A DNA stretch of 64,000 bases from Mytilisepta virgata (Eukaryota; Mollusca; Bivalvia; Mytilida; Mytilidae). Below are positions 13,701 through 22,700 of the stretch, one piece after another; position 1 is the stretch's first letter; the number at the start of each line of letters is the position of its first letter. The position numbers and the translations under genes are program-made. A model generated the notes under the pieces. The model did no database searches and was not told the DNA's origin. It was given only the letters and a program-made list of their open reading frames with translations. The DNA lies in the NCBI GenBank assembly GCA_028015205.1, contig CM051520.1, positions 9,148,501 to 9,212,500 on the forward strand, written 5' to 3'.

Positions 13701-16700
13701 TTTGGTAGAGGATTCAAGCAGCCCCATATACATGTTGGTATAGGGTTCAAGCAGCCACATATACATGTATGAACAAAATGATGTTTGGTAGAGGATTCAA
13801 CAGCCCCATATACATGTTGGTATAGGGTTCAAGCAGCCATATATACATTTATGAACAAAATTATCTTTGGTATTGGGTTCAATAAGCCAAATATACATGT
13901 TGGTATAGGGTTCAAGCAGCCACATATACATTTATGAACAAAATTATCTTTGGTATTGGGTTCAATAAGCCAAATATACATGTTGGTATAGGGTTCAAAC
14001 AGCCACATATACATTTATGAACAAAATGATCTTTGGTATTGGGTTCAATAAGCCAAATATACATGTTGGTATAGGGTTCAAGCAGCCACATATACATGTA
14101 TGAACAAAATGATATTTAGTATTGGGTTCAAGTGGCCACAGTTAACATCAGATAATATTTAAGAAAGTAAAAATTCCAGCATTACATATGTACGAGTGTT
14201 TGGATTTTTGTTGGAATACCTTATAGTGCTTTTCAAATGATGAACAGCAATGACTCCACTGTTCACTAGCTTGTAGTATTATGTTTCAGTATTGTAGAGT
14301 TAGTTTCTCATGTAAAATTTCATAAAAATGTTTTTTATTTACATGTATATTACTATAGCTACCCATTTGAGGAAATAGAAGCAAAAAATCTAAATCTATG
14401 AACATAATATAAATACAAAATAATTATTATGGTCTGTTGATTGTAATACTTGATATTTTAGGTACATCAATACAAGAAGGTAAAGCTATTATACAAGATG
14501 CCTTGGATCAGTTTGAGAATCCTACACATATTGCTGTTAAGTGTACTGCAGGTATGTCACAATACTGCATAAAATCTACAGTTTTTTTGTGAAAAAAATG
14601 TACATTAACATTTTAGTTAGTTCCTTTGTAAAAATAGATTGGCTGTTACATTTTGGTTAGTTCCTTGGTAATAATAAATTGACCATTACATTTTGGTTAG
14701 TTCCTTGGTAATAATTAATTAATTAAATGATTAAAATATGTAGGTAATATGGTTTAATATATATTATATATTTCTTTACTTCCCCTTTCCATTTGATACA
14801 ATTATCTGGGAAATAATCTCGAATATTTATATACAACCATAGTAGTATTAATTGAAACATTCCTCAGCTGTGATATATATCATGTATATATCATACGGTA
14901 TGTTTGTCTAATTTTTTTGTATGCAATGCTATATTTCATGTGTATTTGATGATAATCCTATGTTGGATTCTATATCGATAAAACTTTGAACTTTGAACTT
15001 TTTATAAAATTAAATTTTGTTTATGTTTTCAGAATTCCTGCTATTGAGGACAGAACCAGTATTATCTAGTCTAGAGAATCTAAAATCCATGCCAGGAAAA
15101 TATGCAAGTGATAAATCAGGTATATTTATATATCATAATATTTGTGCTGGATATAACTGAAATTGTAATATTGATATGACAGATTATATTAACCTTTATC
15201 ATATATTTGTCAGTATAGGTGATTTTGCCCATATGATACAGCTGGAAATGAACTTGCCATATCAGACCTGCAGGGCAAAAAACCCATATCAGGGACAAAA
15301 ATCCATATCAGTATTGTGACGTCATAATTGTTGCACAATAAAACACTCCAATATCTGTAATAAAAATTGTAAAGTTTTCAATGATATAGCAGATAATGTA
15401 TTAACTGATGTATTACTTCTTTCCTACTCAAGTTTCAATACTGATCAGGACATTTTATTAATGATTTAATGAAAGTTGTAAAATTTGTTTGATGGTCACT
15501 GGTAAAATTCGTTGTTAATACTGGAAATATGCGATAAACAGTTTATAAACCTCATTTTCCATTTAAGTCTTGATATTGTCCCCTGATCCATATCAGCCCT
15601 CACCAAAGCATCAGAGGCTCTGGACTGATATGGAAAATGAGGTGTAATGATCTATATTTAATTCCTTACCTAGATAAAAGTACAAGTAATTTATATTAGC
15701 CTTATATTAAAAGCCTTTACATATCTTTGTGTTTCTTTGCCTTTCTAATTTTAATTTTAGAACTGTTTTGTGTTACAGAATTAGCCAATCTTGTCAAGTC
15801 CATCACAGCATTTTCTAATTGTATGGGTGACTGTGTCATACATGGTATAGCTACCACTCATTCAGCTCCTAACCTAGAGGCCGGAGAAGGTAATGTAATC
15901 TGAGTAAATCTGCATTTGTACAGATGTGACATGATCAACATTTAACAGCAAAGATTTTTGCTCAGATTGGTGCTAGTAGGGGTTTTCTTGAACTTGCAAT
16001 ATGGTGCAAAATGATGTTTCAAGGTCTAGCTACTGCTTTCAGATGAAGAACTCTTAACAGTAAAAGTATATTTTCTCTGCTATTGTTACATGTATGTGTG
16101 GATTTGGTGTAAAGAATTAACCCACCATATCCTTACCTATTAAAGTGTGATGTTTAAATATTATTGATGTTAAGCTGATATTTATTATCCAAAACCCAAA
16201 TCCCTAGTTATTCCCTCAACAGAAATTTTCTTCACTTCCTTTGCTTTCTGATAAAATGATTTATGTTTTATTTGTATAATTCAATACATATGGATTAAGA
16301 AATTTTTGGTTGTAAAGATGTTTAATTAGGCCTTTCAACCCCAAAAGTGTTGATTAAAGTGAGCTGCATTATCTAAAAAAATATTGCTGTTTTTAACAGT
16401 AGATATATTTATTTACTTACAGAGTTAGGTAATGCCTGTAGAGATGCAGGGGAAAGTGGACTCAAAGTTCTGGATACTTTACAAAAAGGTACAGTTATTA
16501 TATGCATAATTTCGGTTTTTCTTTCATGGAATTGTTTATTGAATTGAAATCACAAGCAATTGTCACCAATCAGATGGTACTTTTCTGCACATCTCTGGAT
16601 GACATCTTGATGTCCCACTCTTGGTATTTACAGGTGAAAAAATTTTTTAAAAACGTGGGACAATCAGGAATGATTGTATTGGACATTAAGAAAATTGAAA

Positions 16701-19700
16701 TGGGATTCTATCAACCTTTCCAATAAAATCTATAATGACATTGTATTAGTGTTTTGATATTTGTCTTCTATTATATACAAGGCCCTTGACCATAAGATTA
16801 AATACCAAAACTGAATGGCATATCTACAAATGATGGGCAGCCATGTGCTTCTCCACCTACAAATGAGTATTTCCAGAGACACACAAGGTTGATGTTTGAT
16901 AAAAGGATATAAGTTTGGAAATTCCTTGTATCATTATGTATATTGTAAACTTTTTTAGGTGCTAACATAGATGGTAATGTTGACAATGCCGTACAGTGTG
17001 TGAAGAAATTGATCTTGCTGGCAGAGGACTTGGTACCAAAAATGGTGGATGTGAAAGAGAAAGAGATAGGGGATTTGGTAGATAATGAAATGGCATCAAC
17101 AACATCAGCCATTGAAGAAGCTGCCAGAAGGATAGCGGTAATCATGTTAATTAATTAACAGCAATTAGTGGAACAAACATAATATTTGTTGACTAGTATT
17201 GTACATTTTTGTAAAAAATTTCAAATGGAGTATATATAAAAGTTAGATCAATATTCACAGTATGTAAATCTTGCATGCATCTGGCGGTAGGTTGCACCCA
17301 TCATCCGACATGACGAGTATTGAGATAAATAGTTCCTTCACTTTGTGTGTAATATGTACATGTATTGCATATATTTTGAAAACCGCCTCGATGGTCTTGT
17401 GGTAGCGTGCTCACCCCGAGTGCAGAAGGTCGCAGGTTCGATCCTCGGGCAGGTCAAACCAAAGACATTAAAATTTATTTTGCTGCTTCTCCGCCAAGCA
17501 TGCGGCATCTAGGAGTAAGAGCAAAGACTGGTCGGCTCGGAGTCCATATAATGTGTCTGGGTGAGGTGATATGTCTTCCTCCGGGCAGTTACCTCGTGAG
17601 CTAGCACATTAAAAATCCGAATTAGCGTGTCGGTCTAGTACAAAGCAGGGATCATATTCATTATCATATCAACATGTTCTTGTCCTGAAATGCACCTGGT
17701 TGCCACTGGATGTTAAACAATAATTCATCCATAAATCCATATATTTTAAATATACTTATGACTATGAAAGATGAAAATAATAAAATTTTTATATTACTAG
17801 TGTTAGTTATCTTCATTGTAGGAAATGTTAGAGAAAACACGTGATCAAAATACTGGTATAGAGTTGAAGGTTAATGAGAGTATATTGGACTCATGTACAG
17901 GTCTTATGCATGTAAGTACAAATGTACAAAAAATTTGTGATTTATTTTTGTGAAAAGTTTTATGTAATATGGGGTAAAGGCAAACATTATACCTAGAAAA
18001 CAATTTTTTTACCAAGAGATATCCTAGATCTTATATGAATATAAGATATTTGTAGTCTAAAGTTCACATAAACTCCTGTTTATAAATATACATGTAATTT
18101 AAGACACCACTAGTCAGTTGAGTCATGATATACATGTACTTCAGTAAGAGTTATTGATTATTTAAAGAAAAATCAACAAAAAAATTAATAAATGCAGCAA
18201 AGTTCATGAAGCCAGTTGAGCTAACATACCGGATGGGGCTGTTTTTGAATGTAGTTATCTGTTGACTGGGTCACTAAATATTAATTACGATTCCATTTGA
18301 TATGTACCTTTTGTTTGCTACAATCTTGCTGTTTCCCTTCTATTGTCATCATATTGCAGTTGTGAGTACATGTATATCAGCTTGTGTAATATTGTAATGT
18401 TACTTGTAGGCAATAAGGATACTAATAGAGAGATCCAGAGATTTACAGAGAGAAATTGTGGCACAGGGCAGGGTAAGTTTGCCTTCATTTATAATATGCT
18501 AGAATGCTAGAATTGGCCTTTTGTTGTTGTAAAATACATGTATATTTGTCAGTGTTTTTGTTCTAAATGTATTGGGATCATCCACAACAGTTCTCTGACT
18601 CCACATTCTTAATATGTTCCACATCCACAACAGTTCTCTGACTCCACATTCTTAATATGTTCTACATGTATTGGGACCATCCACAACAGTTCTCTGACTC
18701 CACATTCTTAATATGTTAATGATTATTCATTATTTTCAAATTAAAACAGCAGAAGAGTATAAATATTCTTATTGCAGCACCATAAACCTACTTGACATAA
18801 AGCAGAACAGGGATTGTAAATATCATTTTTTCATGTAGGGTACATCTACAGAGAAGGAATTTTATAAGAAGAATCACAGATGGACTGAGGGACTTCTATC
18901 TGCTGCTAAAACTGTTGGCTGGGGAGCTACTGCCTTAATGTAAGTTAGATTTGATATGTTTACCAAATCATATTAAACAGGATTCATATATATTATCCTG
19001 GTATAGTGTGGGTATATTTGATGGATGGTTTCCTGGTGTAGTATGGGTATATTTGATGGACTCTTTCCTGGTATAGTATGGGTATATTTGATGGACTGTT
19101 TCCTGGTATAGTGTGAGTATATTTGATGGACTGTTTCCTGGTATAGTATGGGTATATTTGATGCACTGTTTCCTGGTTTAGTATGGGTATATTTGATGGA
19201 CTGTTTCCTGGTATAGTGTGGGTATATTTGATGGACTGTTTCCTGGTATAGTATGGGTATATTTGATGGACTGTCTCCTGGTATAGTGTGGGTATATTTG
19301 ATGGACTGTTTCCTGGTATACCGTAATAACCATAATTATTGGATGGCCTAATTATTCGACACTTTTCAAAATTCAAGGAAAATTGAATTTTTTGATAACG
19401 ATTTTTTCAACGATTTCAAAAATTTCAAAATTGTCAAAGTTACGATCATTATTCTCAGGTGGTGACAGTCAGTAATTATAACTTCTTAGGTAAGTTAATT
19501 AGCTTCAGTCCTCATTGAGTGTTTATTTCGTCTTTCTAAACCATTTAAATTTGATTGAAATAAGATTGATTTTTTAGTAAATTTTATTGAATTTTTCCTA
19601 CCTGGAAGTTTACTTTTGAAAAGAAATCTGAAACGAGTTCGGAACGGAATTGTATATTCGCGTTTCTCACAGAAATAAATTTAAAAAATTTAAAATGAAA

Positions 19701-22700
19701 TGAATAATGTTTTTACAAAACAAATCCTCTTATCATTGTTTATAAGACATTTAAATGTAATAGTTATAATATGTTCTGAAAAGACGATGAGACTACAAAC
19801 GTAATATGTGTTGTAAAAATCATTTGTGAGATGCTCCAAATCCAGATCGTAAAAATAATTTGTGAGATGTTCACACATTAGTCAACAACATGGCGGGTCG
19901 TTTGAAGTTTGCTACTGTTTTCGTCTTCAACATTAAATTAACTTAATTTGAAGGTTCAGAAAGATAAATCATGAAAGCAAAATCAAATAACAATACCGCA
20001 AGTATGAACCATTATTTTGATTTTAAAGTACATAGACCAGGTTGATTATATGGAGTTAAAAAATGACAACGATGTGGATGGAAATACGAAAACTCTATTT
20101 TTTCAACGATTTTCCAATTTTCCTAAAAAATAGGTGTATTTTAGTGTCCAATAAATAAAGTACGGTAGTGTGGGTATATTTGATGAACTAATTCAGTAAT
20201 ATTTTGTAATGGTTCAAAAAAAAATTTGTCAATCACAAATATGTTTATGAAAATGAAGGATTGATATTCAGTCTTTGACAATCTATTCTTTTCCAGGGAA
20301 GCTGCAGACAAGGTTGTGAAGGGAGAAGGCAAGTTTGAAGAGTTGATTGTCTGTTCTAATGAAATTGCTGCAAGCACTGTGCAGTTGGTTGTGGCTTCAA
20401 AGGTTAAGGCTGATAGAAGAAGCAAAAAATTAACATTGCTGTCAGAGGCATCCAAAGGGGTAACTGAAGGTGCTGGGAAGGTTGTTGGATCAGCAAGAGA
20501 GGGCTCACAGATTATTGAGGAACAAGGTAAATGATGGGATTAAGATTTAATACTTCAAACAGTATTCATGATATTTATAATTCGAAGCTTCTCTCGTAAT
20601 GGAAATTACAAGATACCTAGTAAAATTTCATGCTGTAGACTTGCATTATAAGATATTTCTCATTAGTATTGCTGGAACCCAAACAGTGAGAAATCTTTCT
20701 AGATTTAGAACACCAGTGTACCTAAAATAACACCAAAAATTTAAGCCAAAACCAGCCAATATAAACAAGGAGTTTTCTTATACATGTATTTAATATACAG
20801 ATTTTAACATTTTTTGCAAACAGAAAATTTCCATGCATAACTGTAAAATTACTGAAGTGGATTGTACATGTTGAACAAACTCTGCTTGTTGAAGGTCACA
20901 TAACCTCAGGATGTAGTAAATTTATTTATGGTTGTGTATAATCATTGCCTCATTGATGTTTTTGATGTTTACATTTTCTTGTTATATATTTTTAGGCCTG
21001 ATGGATTTCTCCAAATTAACTTTGATGCAGTCCAAGAAGCATGAAATGCAATCACAGGTACATGTATATAAATTATCACTTAGTGATAGGTTCTATAAGC
21101 ATATTAAGCTTTTGATGTATTTATACCATTTATATATCACCTATGAACAACAGAACAAGGGTTTTGTCAAAATAAAGACGTATATAGATATTCTCATGTC
21201 TTCATAGAAAGAAAAGTCAATTTTCCCATATGTTTTGATAGGATTTTGAATTAAGGTGGCAAGAAATTTATCATTTCTCGAATATCTTAACGTGAATCAA
21301 TAGTAAGAGATTTGCATCTACATGTATTGGAACAAATATATACTTGATTGTTCTTGTAACTCTTCATTAAATTATAGAATTTTTGTGTTGAATAGTTTGT
21401 CTACTTGTTGAAACTGCCTCAATGGTCTTGCTGTAGCGGGCTCGCCTTGAGTTCAGAAGGTCGCAGGTTCGACCCCCGGCCGGGTCAAACCAAAGACATT
21501 AAAATTGGTATTTGCTGATTCTCGACCAAGCACGCGGCATCTAGGAGTAAGATCAAAGATCTAATGGATGACTCTGAGTCAGTATAATGTGTCCGAGTGG
21601 GGTGATACGTCTAATATGTCTTCCTGCGGACAGTTACCTTGTGAGCTAGCACATTAAAAATCCAGCTCAGCCTGTCGATCTAGTATAAAGCAGGGATCAT
21701 ATTCATTATCATACATGTTCTTGTCCTGATATGCACCTGGCTGACATTGGACATTAAACAACAATTCATCCATCCATCTACTTGTTGAAAAGCATAAGAA
21801 TATTTTATATCATATAGAAAAATAGTTGTTTTACATTTTGATGTTTTCTATTTAGGTTCGAGTTTTAGAATTGGAAAAGGAATTAGAGACTGAAAGATAC
21901 AAACTTGGAGAATTTAGAAAGAAACATTACCAACTGGCAGGAGCCAGTGAGGGATGGGAGGATGATCAGGTATGTAAATAGTATGAGAGAAGTGGTGTTT
22001 AGGGATATAGAAAGAAATAATATCTGCTGATGGGGAAAATGACCAGGTAAATTTTTTATGTCAGATACTTAATGATAAGGAAAGCTGCTATTAGAAAAAC
22101 AAATGGCTGTAGCCAGTCAGTTCTGGAAGATAAACCAATATGACATTAGATTGTAATCTTATAGTGCAGAAGGTGAAGGTACTACCTGAAACTTTAGAAA
22201 TTTAGAATGAGGTTTTGTAGTTTACATGTTGTTAGCATCAGGAAACATTCAGAACATACCCTTTATCAAGGCCATTGAGAATCATCCGTGATGATATTTC
22301 CAACATCTGTTTGGATGGTGATCATATACATCAAAGCACATGTTGTGATATTTTTGAGTACTGCTGAATCTAAAAAACATAAAGTACAGAAATTTGGACA
22401 TGATGTTATTTCAGTATATTGTGATGAATTTTGAAATCATTTTTGGGTGAAAACATATTTAAGTAAGATTGTCGGAAAAAACTTTTATCACATTGGGAAA
22501 AATAAAAAATCTACACATGAATGTATGCAGTTGTAAAATAATAAAAAATAAAAAAATCTTTTTTGTCTCAAAAGTCTTGATAATTCAAACTTAGATGTAT
22601 TTACTGGTCTCAAGATTATAAACCCTATTTACTCCTGATTATTAAATTTGTTAAGCATCAACTTTATCATTATATGGTTATATATGTTGGTCAATCATAT

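Noticed and set aside
13581..14097. Minus-strand ~61-aa ORFs
   Set aside because: Products of the minisatellite; no start context, no family, 83-nt period breaks the frame.
18993..19376. 127-aa minus-strand ORF with repeated SNIP-type motifs
   Set aside because: Translation of the 35-bp minisatellite only.
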